64,000 nucleotides of DNA from the NCBI GenBank assembly GCA_038040385.1, contig JBBPII010000006.1, positions 62,001 to 126,000 on the forward strand. Reading direction: 5' to 3'. The stretch comes from Gilichinskyi gelida. GTDB taxonomy: Bacteria > Acidobacteriota > Thermoanaerobaculia > Gp7-AA8. How positions within the stretch are numbered: position 1 is the first letter of the stretch; every line of letters starts with the position of its first letter. Position numbers and translations under genes: made by a program. The notes beneath the pieces were generated by a model that saw nothing but the letters and a program-made list of their open reading frames with translations, was not told where the DNA came from and searched no databases. Below, one piece after another: positions 42,004-52,030 of this stretch.

Positions 42004-42422
42004 TGCCCGCGCCGGTAAATCCGCCCCTCCGGGAATTCACGGACCAGGTGATAGGCGGGGTTCTCCAACGCTGATCCCAGAGCGATCACGAATTCGGGGC
42101 CGCGCCCTCCCTCGAACGTGGGATGCAGCACGTGCTGATGGGGGAGAAGGCCCGATGCGGTGAGGTAGTGCGTCGCGTCGTAGTTCGGCGCAAGCGCCGG
42201 AGCGATGACGGTCACCGTCACCCCCCGGGGCAACAACGGCTCGGCGCGACGGCTCATGACGATCGCCTGCCTGCTGAGCGGCATCCCGCGCAGGACGTGG
42301 TCCTGGACCGTTTCCGGGATCTCGAAGTAGGGTCCGCCGCGCGAGAGGAGATGCTGTACGAGGAGAAACGTCATCAAAGCGCTGCTGACATAGACGGTGA
42401 CGCGAATGGCCAGCGAAGGCAT
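42000..42422 (-). CDS. Membrane-anchored unknown protein
   Basis: 140-aa protein with one N-terminal hydrophobic segment (VTVYVSSALMTFLLVQHLL) and a periplasmic-type domain containing VTVIAPALAPNYDATHYL. No family recognised. ATG 42422 is chosen because the signal-anchor follows immediately; the frame further to 42623 lies over the divergent protease gene. Coupled to the 40711-42003 gene. Confidence 0.55.
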   Translation of the reverse strand: MPSLAIRVTVYVSSALMTFLLVQHLLSRGGPYFEIPETVQDHVLRGMPLSRQAIVMSRRAEPLLPRGVTVTVIAPALAPNYDATHYLTASGLLPHQHVLHPTFEGGRGPEFVIALGSALENPAYHLVREFPEGRIYRRGQ

Positions 42423-42519
42423 CGGCGAAGTATACGAAGCAGCCAGCTTCGCCGTCGTTTTGACACGATGCAGACGAGGCAGTAGCATCGCATCTCCAAT
42501 CTCACATAAGGATCCGCCG

Positions 42520-44262
42520 ATGAAGCGCTTATTGATCGCTGTCTGCGTTCTTTTTGTTGTCGCCGTGCAGGTCGAAGCGCAGCGGAATGAGCCGTTCTTC
42601 ATGCGCGATGCGGTGGGAGTCAAGAGCTACCCCGCCGCGCCGCGAATCGCACAAAGCGCGTCGATGGTCCCCGCCACACTCCTCCCGGCTGCGGAATCGA
42701 CCATCCCCGAGGCGATCGAAGCGATTCGGGAATGGAACGAGAGCGGCCGCCAGCCGATGCGCAACGGCTTCAAGCGCGCCCTGCCCGACCTCATCGAGCT
42801 CAAGGGCGAGCCCGTGCAGGTTGCGAAAACGGGTGTGCGCAGGGCCGGTCGCGGCCTCGCCGTCAAAACCGACCACGGGACCAGCATCTGGAGCACGGTG
42901 GTCAAGGTGGAGAAGGCGCACCGCCTGCGGTTGCACCTCGAGAATTGCGTTCTCCCCGAAGGCGCCGTGCTGTGGGTGTACGGCGCCGGCGAAGCACCGA
43001 TCGCCTTCGGCCGCGAGCTGCTGGACGACAAGGGTGGGCTCTGGACGCCGGCTACGGACGGCGAAACGGTGTGGCTGGAGATCGAAACGCCCGCCGCCAG
43101 TGCGGCGGCGTTCACCATCCGGGAAGTCCTGGAAATCGTCGATCTCGCCGCGCGCTCCGTTCGAGCCCAGGATGCCCCGACCTGCCTCGTCGACTCCACC
43201 TGCGTCAACAGCTCGACGTTCGATGTCATCACGGCCGCGCGGCGCGCCGTTGCGCAACTGCAATTCGTCACCTCCGAAGGGGGCGCGGTCTGTTCCGGCG
43301 GTCTTCTCAACGATCGCAATAACACGGGCACACCGTATCTGCTGACGGCGCACCATTGCTTCTCGACGCAGAGCGAAGCGAGCTCGCTCGACGCCTATTT
43401 CGATTTCGTCAGTTCCGCCTGCAACGGTCCCTTCAACCGGAGCACCGCGCCGCGCACGCACGGCGCGACGCTGCTCGCCACGTCGTCGATCAACGACTTC
43501 ACCTTCGTCAGACTCAACTCCGCTCCAGCAGGCCGGGCGTTGCTCGGCTGGGACTCTGCCGTGCCCGCCAACGGCACGAAGCTGTATCGGCTGTCGCATC
43601 CGTTTCCTTCTGATGACGTCATTCGTCCCCAGATGTACTCGAGCACCCTGGTCAACATCTCCGCGGGTGTTTGTGAGGGGCTTCCGCGCTCGAGCTTCAT
43701 CTATTCCAGCGCTTCCGAGGGCGGAACGTATGGCGGGAGCTCGGGATCGCCGGTAATGCTCGCGGGAGGGCGTGTCGTCGGTCAGCTCCTCGGGTCGTGT
43801 GGTCCCGAACCGAAGTCGGGTTGCGACCCGCGCAACTCCAAGGTCGACGGTGCATTCTCTTTGACCTATCCCAACATCGCTCAATGGCTGGAGGGGAACC
43901 CCGCACAGCCCGTCGCCTGCACGCAAAACGCGACGACGATGTGCCTGGTCGACAATCGATTCGAGGTGACCGCCGCGTGGCAGACCAGCAACAACAGCGG
44001 CGCCGGCCAGGCCGTACGGCTGACCGGCGACACCGGCTATTTCTGGTTCTTCGGATCGAGCAACGTGGAGGCGGTGATCAAAGTGCTGAACGCCTGCCCG
44101 CTCAATCAGAGATTCTGGGTGTTCGCCGGCGGGCTGACCAACGTCAGAGTCGTGTTGACGGTCCGCGACACCAAGACGGGTACGGTGAAGACGTACACCA
44201 ATCCGCTCGACACGGCGTTCGTGCCGATCCAGGACACCAGCGCGTTCGCTACGTGTCCCTAA
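42520..44262 (+). CDS. Secreted trypsin-like serine protease
   Basis: 580-aa exported protease. Signal peptide KRLLIAVCVLFVVAVQVEA (residues 2-20). A propeptide of about 240 residues contains a beta-domain with IRE/VLEIVD end. The catalytic triad is His in LLTAHHC (about 310), Asp in SINDFTFVRLN (about 350) and Ser in YGGSSGSPVML (about 424). The last 100 residues (AAWQTSNNSGAGQAVRL to VWVFAGG-like end) form a beta domain that I know from secreted proteins of Acidobacteriota. Lysyl-endopeptidase-like spacing; substrate specificity is not shown. Confidence 0.85.
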   Translation: MKRLLIAVCVLFVVAVQVEAQRNEPFFMRDAVGVKSYPAAPRIAQSASMVPATLLPAAESTIPEAIEAIREWNESGRQPMRNGFKRALPDLIELKGEPVQVAKTGVRRAGRGLAVKTDHGTSIWSTVVKVEKAHRLRLHLENCVLPEGAVLWVYGAGEAPIAFGRELLDDKGGLWTPATDGETVWLEIETPAASAAAFTIREVLEIVDLAARSVRAQDAPTCLVDSTCVNSSTFDVITAARRAVAQLQFVTSEGGAVCSGGLLNDRNNTGTPYLLTAHHCFSTQSEASSLDAYFDFVSSACNGPFNRSTAPRTHGATLLATSSINDFTFVRLNSAPAGRALLGWDSAVPANGTKLYRLSHPFPSDDVIRPQMYSSTLVNISAGVCEGLPRSSFIYSSASEGGTYGGSSGSPVMLAGGRVVGQLLGSCGPEPKSGCDPRNSKVDGAFSLTYPNIAQWLEGNPAQPVACTQNATTMCLVDNRFEVTAAWQTSNNSGAGQAVRLTGDTGYFWFFGSSNVEAVIKVLNACPLNQRFWVFAGGLTNVRVVLTVRDTKTGTVKTYTNPLDTAFVPIQDTSAFATCP

Positions 44263-44275
44263 GGCCGTTCGACGC

Positions 44276-46087
44276 CTACCAATACCCCCGCGCATCCGAG
44301 AACATCTCGCGATAGACCCGTCGCGCCCACGACCGCTTCCCCACTTCTTTTTCCCCCTCCTGCTCCAACCACTCCTTGATCGGGAGGGTGAATCCCGTCT
44401 TCCGCCTCTTGCGCACCTCGGGCGGGAGGGCCGGGTGGGGCGCGGCGGCGAGGAGCTGCTTGCCGCGCTCTTTGCGCGTGACCAGCGCCGGCGCGAGCTT
44501 GCGCAGCAGGTGAGCGTCGACCAGCGGGACGCGCACTTCCAGCGAATGCGCCATGGAGGCCCAGTCCATGTCGCGCAGCAACTGGTTGCGAAGGTAGAGC
44601 GACGACTCCAGCGCCGCCACGCGTGCGAAGCCGTTGCCGGGGTCGGGCGTCACCGCCTGCTCGATGAGCCGCAGCGGATCGAGTCGCGCCAGCCCTTCGC
44701 GCGCGATCTCCTCGCCGAGGAGCGCGGGGAGCTCGGAGGCCAGGAAGCGTCCGCGCTTGACCAGGTAGGCGCCGGCCCAGCTCGCGCCGTAGCGGACGAT
44801 CTCCCCCATCTTCGGGCTGACGTGGCGGCTGCGGCGGGCGAGCGCGGAGTTGAGCCGGTGCAGGGCGTCCCCGAGGTGCGGGACGCGGGCCAGGATGGAG
44901 GTGATGGGCATCCAGCGCGGGATGTCGCGGAACGACGTGTAGCCGCCGAACAGCTCGTCGCCGCCGGTGCCCGACATCGCCACTTTGAGTCCCAGCTCGT
45001 GCGCCGCCTTGCTGATGAAGTACGAGTTGAGGCCGTCGACGCTCGGCTGATCCATGGCCTCGAAGATGCCCGGTAGCGACGCTTTGAATTCCGGTAGCGT
45101 CACTTCCTGAATCGAGTGCCGCACCCCGTACTGCCGCGCCACTTCCGCGGCGAGCGGCGCCTCGTCGTTGACCCGGCCGCGATACTCGGCGAAGCGCAGG
45201 GTCATGGTCTGCAGGTCAGCCGCGCCGCTCTCGCGCGCCAGCGCGACGACCGCCGTCGAGTCGATGCCCGCGGATAGGAAGGCGCCGACGGGAACGTCGG
45301 CAACCAGGTGATAGCGGACCGACTCGAGCACCGCGTCATGTACGGCTTCGCGGCGCTGTTCGTCGGTGAAGGTGCCGCCGCGCTCGACCGCGTCGCGCAG
45401 CGTGGCGGCGATCGAGAAGTACTGAATCGGCTCGCCCACGCCGCCGCCGTCGATCCAGCAATACGAGCCGGCCGGCACTGCGCGGATGGCGCGGTACATC
45501 GTGAACGGCTCCGGCACCGTGCCGCGCAGAAAGAACCCCGCGGCGCCGGCGGGATCGAACGCGCGGTCGATGCGCCCGCTCGCCACGAGCGCGCGCACCT
45601 GCGACGCCGCCCGCAGCGTGCCGCCGTCATCTGCGTAGTAGAGCGGCTTGATGCCGTAGGGGTCGCGGGCCAGGAACATCCGCCGCCGCGTCGCGTCCCA
45701 GAGGACGATGGAGAACATGCCGCGCAGCTCGCCCAACATCCGCTCCTGCTTTTCATCGAACAACTGCAGCAGGACCTCGGTGTCCGAATGCGAGACGAAG
45801 GTCCGCCCGCGCGCCTCGAGCCCCGCGCGCAGCTCGCGATAGTTGTAGATCTCGCCGTTGAAGATGATGGTGAGCGCGCCGAAGTGCATCGGCTGCGCCC
45901 CCGCCGGCGAGAGATCGATGATCGCCAGCCGCCGGTGCCCCAACCCCACCCGCCCCCCCGGCTCGATCCACGCGCCGGCGGCGTCGGGACCGCGGCTGCG
46001 GAGGCACTCGCGTGTGGCGATCAGCTCGTCGCGATCGACCGGCGGCGCGGCGTCGCGGTACGCGTAAATCGCGTTGATGCCGCACAT
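44276..46087 (-). CDS. asnB: Asparagine synthase (glutamine-hydrolysing)
   Basis: 603-aa two-domain enzyme. The mature N-terminus begins MCGINAIYAY with nucleophile Cys2 of the Ntn glutaminase; RSRGPDAAG (about 32) and FNGEIYNYREL are class markers. The synthetase part has a PP-loop AFLSAGIDSTAVVAL (about 245-259). ATG 46087 is required to expose Cys2; the longer frame to 46237 covers intergenic repeats. Converts aspartate to asparagine with ATP and glutamine, or amidates a cell-surface precursor as other AsnB relatives do. Convergent with the protease gene, 13 bp apart. Confidence 0.93.
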   Translation of the reverse strand: MCGINAIYAYRDAAPPVDRDELIATRECLRSRGPDAAGAWIEPGGRVGLGHRRLAIIDLSPAGAQPMHFGALTIIFNGEIYNYRELRAGLEARGRTFVSHSDTEVLLQLFDEKQERMLGELRGMFSIVLWDATRRRMFLARDPYGIKPLYYADDGGTLRAASQVRALVASGRIDRAFDPAGAAGFFLRGTVPEPFTMYRAIRAVPAGSYCWIDGGGVGEPIQYFSIAATLRDAVERGGTFTDEQRREAVHDAVLESVRYHLVADVPVGAFLSAGIDSTAVVALARESGAADLQTMTLRFAEYRGRVNDEAPLAAEVARQYGVRHSIQEVTLPEFKASLPGIFEAMDQPSVDGLNSYFISKAAHELGLKVAMSGTGGDELFGGYTSFRDIPRWMPITSILARVPHLGDALHRLNSALARRSRHVSPKMGEIVRYGASWAGAYLVKRGRFLASELPALLGEEIAREGLARLDPLRLIEQAVTPDPGNGFARVAALESSLYLRNQLLRDMDWASMAHSLEVRVPLVDAHLLRKLAPALVTRKERGKQLLAAAPHPALPPEVRKRRKTGFTLPIKEWLEQEGEKEVGKRSWARRVYREMFSDARGYW

Positions 46088-46121
46088 TGGGGGCGAGTAT
46101 ACGAGTTCGCGGTTGACCGCT

Positions 46122-46164
46122 GGCCGTTGACCGAGAGGCGCACGTCGGCCAACGGTCAACGGCC
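46122..46164. repeat. Inverted repeat, family shared with 63661-63706
   Basis: Perfect 12-bp arms GGCCGTTGACCG (46122-46133) and CGGTCAACGGCC (46153-46164) around a 19-nt loop. The same core is present at 63661-63706, so it is a dispersed element between genes. Confidence 0.85.
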
Positions 46165-46191
46165 AACAGCCAACGAATACAATGCGCCTCC

Positions 46192-48408
46192 ATGAAGATG
46201 CGCGCTTTCGTTCTCTTCGCTCCGCTCCTTCTTGCACAAACTCCCGACAAGCCCATGCTCGGCTTCTCCGCCGCCGGCGTGGTGAAGCAGCAGGCGCTCG
46301 AGGCGCAGTTCGACTCCAAGCTCAACCGCGACGAGCTGCGCGATTGGATGCGGCGGCTCTCTGCGCGGCCGCATCACCTCGGCTCGGCCTACGACAAGCA
46401 GAACGCGGAGTTCATCGCCTCGCTGTTCAAGTCGTGGGGCTATGAGACGGCCATCGAAGAGTTCCACGTTCTCTTCCCCACGCCGAAGAGCCGGGTGCTC
46501 GAGTTGATCGCGCCGGAAAAATACGCGGCGAAGCTCGCCGAGCCGGCGCTGGCGCAGGACGCGACGTCGGGACAGACCAGCGAGCAGCTTCCGGTCTACA
46601 ACGCCTACTCCATCGACGGCGACGTCACCGGCGACCTGGTGTACGTCAACTACGGCGTCCCCGACGACTACGAGATCCTCGAGCGCAACGGCATCGACGT
46701 GAAGGGAAAGATCGTCATCGCCCGCTACGGCGGCTCGTGGCGCGGCATCAAGCCGAAAGTTGCCGCCGAGCACGGCGCGGTCGGCTGCATCATCTACTCC
46801 GACCCGCGCGACGACGGGTACGCCCAGGGCGACGTCTACCCCAAAGGCGCGTACCGCAGCGACATGGGCGCGCAGCGCGGCTCGGTGATGGACATGCCGA
46901 CCCATCCCGGAGACCCGCTCACGCCCGGCGTCGGCGCGACGAAGGATGCCAAGCGCCTCGACCGCAGCGAGACCGGCGTGCTGACCAAGATCCCCGTCCT
47001 CCCCATCTCCTACGGCGACGCGCTGCCGCTGCTGCGCGCGCTCGCTGGCCCCGTCGCCCCGCCCGACTGGCGCGGCGCGCTCCCCATCACCTATCACCTC
47101 GGACCCGGCCCGGCGCGCGTGCACCTGGCGCTGGCGTTCGACTGGAAGATCGTGCCGGCGTACGACGTCATCGCCCGCCTCGCCGGCAGCGACCGCGCCG
47201 ACCAGTGGATCATGCGCGGCAATCATCACGACGCATGGGTCAACGGCGCCAGCGATCCGATCAGCGGCCTGGTGGCGCTGCTCCAGGAGGCGAAGGCCAT
47301 CGCCGAGCTGGCGAAGAGCGGCTGGAAGCCACGCCGCTCGATCATCTACGCCGCCTGGGACGGCGAGGAGCAGGGCCTCCTCGGATCCACCGAGTGGGCG
47401 GAGACGCACGCCGCCGAGCTGCGGCGCAACTTGGTCGTCTACATCAACTCCGACTCGAGCTCGCGCGGCTTCTTCGACGCCGGCGGCTCACACACCCTGG
47501 AGAAGCTGACCACGCAGGTGGCGCGCGACGTGGTGGACCCCGAGCGCAACGTCTCCGTGCTGGAGCGGATGCGGTCCCGCGAGATGGTCAACCTCACGCG
47601 CCCGGAGGAGAGGAAGGAGTACCGCGAGCGGCAGCTCATCCGCCTCGACGCCCTCGGCTCCGGCTCCGACTTCACCCCGTTCATCCAGCACCTCGGCATC
47701 GCGGCGATGAACGTCGGCTATGGCGGGGAGGGGGGCGGGGGGTCGTATCACTCCGTGTACGACTCCTTCGACCACTACACCCGCTTCGGCGATCCGAACT
47801 TCGACTACGCCATCATCCAGGCCAAGACCACCGGGCGGCTCGTCCTGCGGCTGGCCAACGCCGACGTGCTTCCGTTCGAGGTGACGTCGTTCGCCGAAAC
47901 CGTCAGCCGCTATCTCGACGAGCTGACAAAGCTCGCCGACGCCAAGCGCCGCGACATCGAGGAGAAAAACCGCATGGTGCGCGACCGGGCGTTCGAGATC
48001 GCCGCCGATCCGACGAAGACCTACGTGCCGCCGAAAGCAGAAGAGGTGCCGCCGTTCCTCAACTTCGCGCCGCTGCAGAACGCCGTGGCGCGACTGCAGA
48101 AGAGCGCGCGCGAATTCGACCGCGCCGCCGCCGCCCACCCCGGCGACCCCGCATTGGACCGCGCCATCATGCACTTCGAGCAGGCGCTCACTCGCGTCGA
48201 GGGACTGCCGCGCAGGCCGTGGTTCCGCCATCAGATTTACGCACCCGGCTTCTACACCGGCTACGGCGTGAAGACCATTCCCGGCGTGCGCGAAGCGATC
48301 GAGCAGAAGCAATGGAGTGAGGCGAACGAGCAGATCGCCATCGTTGCCAAGGTGCTCCAGGGGTACGCTGCGGAAGTGGAGCGGGCGACGCAGTTGGCCG
48401 CGCGCTGA
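46192..48408 (+). CDS. M28 family metallopeptidase (carboxypeptidase II-like)
   Basis: 738-aa zinc peptidase with a short signal-like start (RAFVLFAPLLLAQT). A PA insert lies at about residues 130-300. Zinc ligands appear in order: His/Asp in GNHHDAWVNGASDP (about 345), Glu-Glu in WDGEEQGLLGSTEW (about 390), and the last His in GGSYHSVYDSFDHY (about 525). The C-terminal helical dimerisation domain follows. Layout and length match glutamate carboxypeptidase II/transferrin-receptor-like M28B. Probably periplasmic, removing C-terminal residues from peptides. Confidence 0.9.
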   Translation: MKMRAFVLFAPLLLAQTPDKPMLGFSAAGVVKQQALEAQFDSKLNRDELRDWMRRLSARPHHLGSAYDKQNAEFIASLFKSWGYETAIEEFHVLFPTPKSRVLELIAPEKYAAKLAEPALAQDATSGQTSEQLPVYNAYSIDGDVTGDLVYVNYGVPDDYEILERNGIDVKGKIVIARYGGSWRGIKPKVAAEHGAVGCIIYSDPRDDGYAQGDVYPKGAYRSDMGAQRGSVMDMPTHPGDPLTPGVGATKDAKRLDRSETGVLTKIPVLPISYGDALPLLRALAGPVAPPDWRGALPITYHLGPGPARVHLALAFDWKIVPAYDVIARLAGSDRADQWIMRGNHHDAWVNGASDPISGLVALLQEAKAIAELAKSGWKPRRSIIYAAWDGEEQGLLGSTEWAETHAAELRRNLVVYINSDSSSRGFFDAGGSHTLEKLTTQVARDVVDPERNVSVLERMRSREMVNLTRPEERKEYRERQLIRLDALGSGSDFTPFIQHLGIAAMNVGYGGEGGGGSYHSVYDSFDHYTRFGDPNFDYAIIQAKTTGRLVLRLANADVLPFEVTSFAETVSRYLDELTKLADAKRRDIEEKNRMVRDRAFEIAADPTKTYVPPKAEEVPPFLNFAPLQNAVARLQKSAREFDRAAAAHPGDPALDRAIMHFEQALTRVEGLPRRPWFRHQIYAPGFYTGYGVKTIPGVREAIEQKQWSEANEQIAIVAKVLQGYAAEVERATQLAAR

Positions 48409-48423
48409 GAATGAGGAACTAGC

Positions 48424-48624
48424 ATGGCTGAAGCGGCGCTCTCCTTCCTGTTCGCTCTCGCTTTTGTCGGGCTGGCGGTCTATGCCATCCAGACCGGCCA
48501 GGTGCGATTGCGCCACGGTATGCGGGTGAGGCGCGCGGCGTCGCCGCTGGCGTTCTGGCTCTTCGTCGCCATCTACCTCATCGCCGCCGGATTCCTGGTG
48601 TTTCTGGGGCTGCGCGCTTTCTGA
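48424..48624 (+). CDS. Small two-TM membrane protein
   Basis: 66-aa protein with two hydrophobic segments (residues about 4-23 and 42-62) joined by a basic loop QVRLRHGMRVRRA. GAGGAAC precedes ATG 48424, 16 nt after the M28 stop, so the two are likely co-transcribed. No known family. Confidence 0.65.
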   Translation: MAEAALSFLFALAFVGLAVYAIQTGQVRLRHGMRVRRAASPLAFWLFVAIYLIAAGFLVFLGLRAF

Positions 48625-48710
48625 GCGCGCCACGGCGTCGCCCCGTCGCCGTAACGCGCGGCGCGCTGACGGCGCTCCACAGGGCGTAGAAGTATTGCAG
48701 TCGCGGCTGA

Positions 48711-49664
48711 TCCGAGGGACTCTCCCGCGTCCGCGCCGCGGCGCGCGTCCGTCATTACAGCCGGCGCACGGAAGACGCGTATGTTGCGTGGATCAAGCGA
48801 TTCATTCTCTTTCATGGAAAACGCCATCCCCCCTCAATGGGTGCGAACGAGGTCAATGCGTTGCTGACCACTCTGGCGGTCGAAGGGGGAGTGGCCGCCG
48901 CGACGCAGAACCAGGCGCTCAGCGCGATCCTCTTCCTTTACCGCCATGTGCTCGACGAACCGCTGCCGTGGATACAAGACATCGTGCGGGCGCGCCGACC
49001 GGAGCGGCTTCCGGTCGTTCTGACGCCTGAGGAAGTGCGATCCGTGCTGTCGAGCGTCGAGGGGACCGCGCATCTGGTTGCCCTGCTGTTGTACGGAGCG
49101 GGCCTGCGGCTGCTGGAGTGTTTGCGTCTGCGTGTCAAGGACGTCGACTTCGGGCGAAGCGAGCTACGGGTCCGCGATCCGAAGGGGAGGCGCGACCGCA
49201 CCACGATGCTGCCGCAGGGCGCGGTCGATGAGCTGGGCGAACATCTCGCCCGGGTGCGCGCGCAGGATGAACGCGACATCGCCGACGGGTTCGGGAGGGT
49301 ATGGCTGCCGGATGCGCTGCGCCGGAAGTTCCCGAACGCGGAGCGGGAGTGGTTGTGGCAGTGGACGTTCCCGGCCACGCGCCGCTGGCGCGACGACGCG
49401 ACAGGAGAGGAGCGGCGGCACCACCTGCATGAGACGGTGATCCAGCGCGCCGTTCACGACCCGGCGCGCGCGACAGGCATCGCGAAGCGCGTGACGTGCC
49501 ACACCTTCCGCCACTCCTTTGCCACGCACCTCCTCGAGCGCGGCCAGGACATCCGCACCGTGCAGGAGCTTCTCGGGCACCGCGATGTGACGACGACCAT
49601 GATCTACACGTATGTTCTCCGGCTCGGCCCGAGGGGCATGCGTAGCCCGCTGGATACCGGTTGA
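48711..49664 (+). pseudogene. intI: Integron-type integrase (IntI) lacking a start codon
   Basis: The frame 48711-49664 encodes nearly a whole IntI: N-terminal VRHYSRRTEDAYVAWIKRF (from 48747), LTTLAVEGGVAAATQNQAL, catalytic Arg in YGAGLRLLECLRLRVKD, the IntI-specific insertion REWLWQWTFPA (near 49345), HTFRHSFATHLLERGQDIRT and Tyr in DVTTTMIYTYVL. A TGA lies directly upstream (48708-48710) and there is no ATG, GTG or TTG before ATG 48837, which would remove the conserved N-terminus. The gene is therefore probably inactive. No attC or attI was recognised nearby. Confidence 0.85.
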
Positions 49665-49845
49665 TCAGTCGCATGGACACGCCTCGCATTGATAAAACGC
49701 TGCGTAACACGGTACCGGCCCGCAACGACGCTCAACTCCTTCAGCGAGTTGCGCGAGAATACCGTCAAACGCAACGCGCTACGCAGCAAAGCGGCGGTGG
49801 ATATTCTGCAGGCTACTACAGAGTTAGCCCGACGGAGCACGATCG

Positions 49846-50625
49846 CTAATTCAAATCTTCCCGCGGGGTGTTCCATGCGTTCGGGGTTTCGAGCATAGCG
49901 CGCCGAATTCCCTTACGTTTAATCTGTTTCGCCAACGGATCATTGGCGCGGGCCGGCTTCCAGTTTCTGGCGCCGCATTTCGGGCAACGGCCTCTGAAAG
50001 CGACGTTCCTACCGCAATTCAGGCAATCAATGACGAGGTATTCGCGCAACTCACTCTTCGTTTCTCCTTCAGCATCGAGACTATTCAAGAATGCAGCGAG
50101 ATTCTGGAATGTGTCTTCTAATGTGGATTGCGGCGTGCCAAAGTCTGCCACGCCATCCCTTCGCTCTTCGGCGATCCCATTCGCTAACCCCTGACGCTCC
50201 GGTTGTGCTGCCATTTCTCCTGGCGGAGCGCTCGAAATTGCCTCGCGGTCCATCGCGATCATCTCCGTTCGATCATCTTTCTTCACACGACCCGTGGTGT
50301 TTGGCGGCTCCTGTAGATTGGTCGACTTATCAAGCATTTGCGCGTCAGGGGCCAATCTAATCCCGAGCAATCTTGATGATCCAAACATCCCGAGCGCCGT
50401 CTTGCGGTGTCGTGCACGCAGATGCGAATACAGGAGGGCGCCAAGGAGCACGATGACTGTCATGGCCGCTCCGATGAATGTGAGGCTGACGACCGACGCC
50501 GCCAACGCTCCAATGCTAGCGAATACGAAATAGATCGTCACCACCCGAACGACACGACCAAGGAGCACGGTAGCAATACGGCCGCCGGTGGGAATGGGTC
50601 TGATGATCTGTAACTCTTCGAGCAT
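49846..50625 (-). CDS. Membrane protein with C-terminal zinc ribbon
   Basis: 259-aa protein. Two hydrophobic segments lie near residues 24-43 and 46-68, followed by a disordered stretch and a C-terminal zinc ribbon (CLNCGRNVAFRGRCPKCGARNW, two CxxC pairs near 205-226), ending in a basic tail. ATG 50625 overlaps the stop of the next gene as TGATG; the longer frame to 50724 is inside it. Family unknown. Chromosomal cargo in a segment with IntI and IS remnants, so possibly acquired. Confidence 0.6.
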   Translation of the reverse strand: MLEELQIIRPIPTGGRIATVLLGRVVRVVTIYFVFASIGALAASVVSLTFIGAAMTVIVLLGALLYSHLRARHRKTALGMFGSSRLLGIRLAPDAQMLDKSTNLQEPPNTTGRVKKDDRTEMIAMDREAISSAPPGEMAAQPERQGLANGIAEERRDGVADFGTPQSTLEDTFQNLAAFLNSLDAEGETKSELREYLVIDCLNCGRNVAFRGRCPKCGARNWKPARANDPLAKQIKRKGIRRAMLETPNAWNTPREDLN

Positions 50626-50948
50626 CAGAGCTTCTCGTATCCTATATAACAACGTACCGCTGCAACAACGCCAATTAAGGCAAAAGCGACGAGCAAGGCA
50701 AGATCGGCCCCGTCGATCAACCAACGAAGTGGTATCCGATCAAAAAACATTTTATCCTTGCCTATGCCAAGGAAAGCCAAGCCGCGTAGCAGCGCCGCGA
50801 TGCACACGAAAACACCGAACAGTAGCAGTGAATGTGCGAGCCATTCCGCCAAGGCGCGTCCACAGCGCACCGATAAATCGCGCCAAAAGGCTCGCCAAGC
50901 TACTTTGGCCGGCACATACGATGGCGTCGAGTCTGAGGTGGCGGGCAT
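50625..50948 (-). CDS. Small membrane protein paired with the zinc-ribbon gene
   Basis: 107-aa protein with hydrophobic segments at about residues 40-62 and 80-97 and a charged N-terminus. ATG 50948 (PATSDSTPSYVPAKVAW) is more plausible than the longer frame to 51089, which overlaps the IS110 remnant. Overlaps the downstream gene by one TGATG junction. Unknown function. Confidence 0.5.
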   Translation of the reverse strand: MPATSDSTPSYVPAKVAWRAFWRDLSVRCGRALAEWLAHSLLLFGVFVCIAALLRGLAFLGIGKDKMFFDRIPLRWLIDGADLALLVAFALIGVVAAVRCYIGYEKL

Positions 50949-51087
50949 ATCGTCCTGAACGTTGCGGATGCGCGAGTTTATCAGTTCGTGCGGAAGTCGG
51001 GAAGGCGGGCTAACGCATATTGAAAGCGCGCCCCTTCCTGTAAGTTTGGAATCGCCAAAGACCAAACGAAAGGAAGGAGCGGCTGCC

Positions 51088-51640
51088 ATGAAACAACAGG
51101 CGATTCAGTATCTCGCGTTGGACGTCCACCAGGCAACGACCGTCGCCACGGTACGAGAGGAGAACGGGTCGATCCTCATGCGGGCGACGGTGGCGACTGA
51201 GGCACGGGCCATTCTCGGTTTGGTGCGCGGGTTGGGCCGGAGAGTGCACGTGGTGTTCGAAGAGGGAACGCAGGCCCAGTGGCTGCACGATCTGCTGCAG
51301 CCTCATGCCGAGCGAGTCGTGGTCTGTAATGTGCGAGGTCGGAGCGAGACGACCAACAAGAGCGACCGCATCGACGCCGATTGGCTCAGCGAGCAGCTTC
51401 GTCTGGGAGCGCTCAAGTCGGTGTATCACGGCTCGCCGAGCGTGGGGACGCTGTGCGATACTCTTTCGCGTGCGGTTGGCGCCGGTGAGCGCCAAGCCGT
51501 TATGCCGGCGCAAGGACCGGTCAATCCGTGGGAACCGCGTTGATCGAAGCAGGCTTCGAAACGTTTACGACGGAGCGCGAGAGTGGCTGTTCCACGCCGT
51601 CGCCGTCGACATAACACGAGCCAGCGCCGAGTCGCCGAGC
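51088..51640 (+). pseudogene. IS110-family transposase, truncated and frameshifted
   Basis: Intact N-terminus of an IS110-type DEDD transposase: ATG 51088 with GGAG upstream, LALDVHQATTVATVREE (catalytic Asp), VFEEGTQAQWLHDLL and TNKSDRIDADWLSEQLRLGALKSVYHG. After about residue 120 the frame loses family similarity and stops at 51543. The next frame (LFRVRL..., RLRNVYDGAREWL, to about 51640) has weak likeness to later transposase parts. The rest is missing, so the copy is dead. Confidence 0.75.
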
Positions 51641-51767
51641 CTGGCGAGGAGCGCGTCGTCCTTGCGAGGTTGGCCGCCCATTCCTCCACGACCAGGGCTA
51701 ACGCCCGAGCTTGTCTGCAGCCTTCACCCGGTCGAGGATGTCGCCTCGTCTGGTAACATCCCTGTTC

Positions 51768-52028
51768 GTGCCGATCGTTTCCAGCTTTTTCGGTATCATC
51801 ATCAGAATGTTCTTCGATGATCATGCTCCCCCGCATTTTCATGCAGAGCATCAGGGGCAGATCGCTTCGTTCAAGTTGAACGGAACGCCACTTGTTGGTG
51901 AGATCCGATCAGCAACAGCGCGGAAACTAATCCGCGAATGGGCACGTCTTCATCAGGTTGAGCTCGAGGCAAATTGGAAGCGAGCCAAGAAACTGCAGAC
52001 CATCCAGCAAATTGCGCCGTTGGAGTAG
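51768..52028 (+). CDS. DUF4160 protein
   Basis: 86-aa protein. VSSFFGIIIRMFFDDHAPPHFHAEH is the DUF4160 signature, with a His-rich PHFHAEH motif. GTG 51768 gives the family start (VPIVSSFFG); no ribosome site is visible. Directly precedes a DUF2442 gene, the usual two-gene arrangement, predicted as a toxin-antitoxin-like pair by context. Biochemical role unknown. Confidence 0.8.
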   Translation: MPIVSSFFGIIIRMFFDDHAPPHFHAEHQGQIASFKLNGTPLVGEIRSATARKLIREWARLHQVELEANWKRAKKLQTIQQIAPLE

Positions 52029-52030
52029 TT

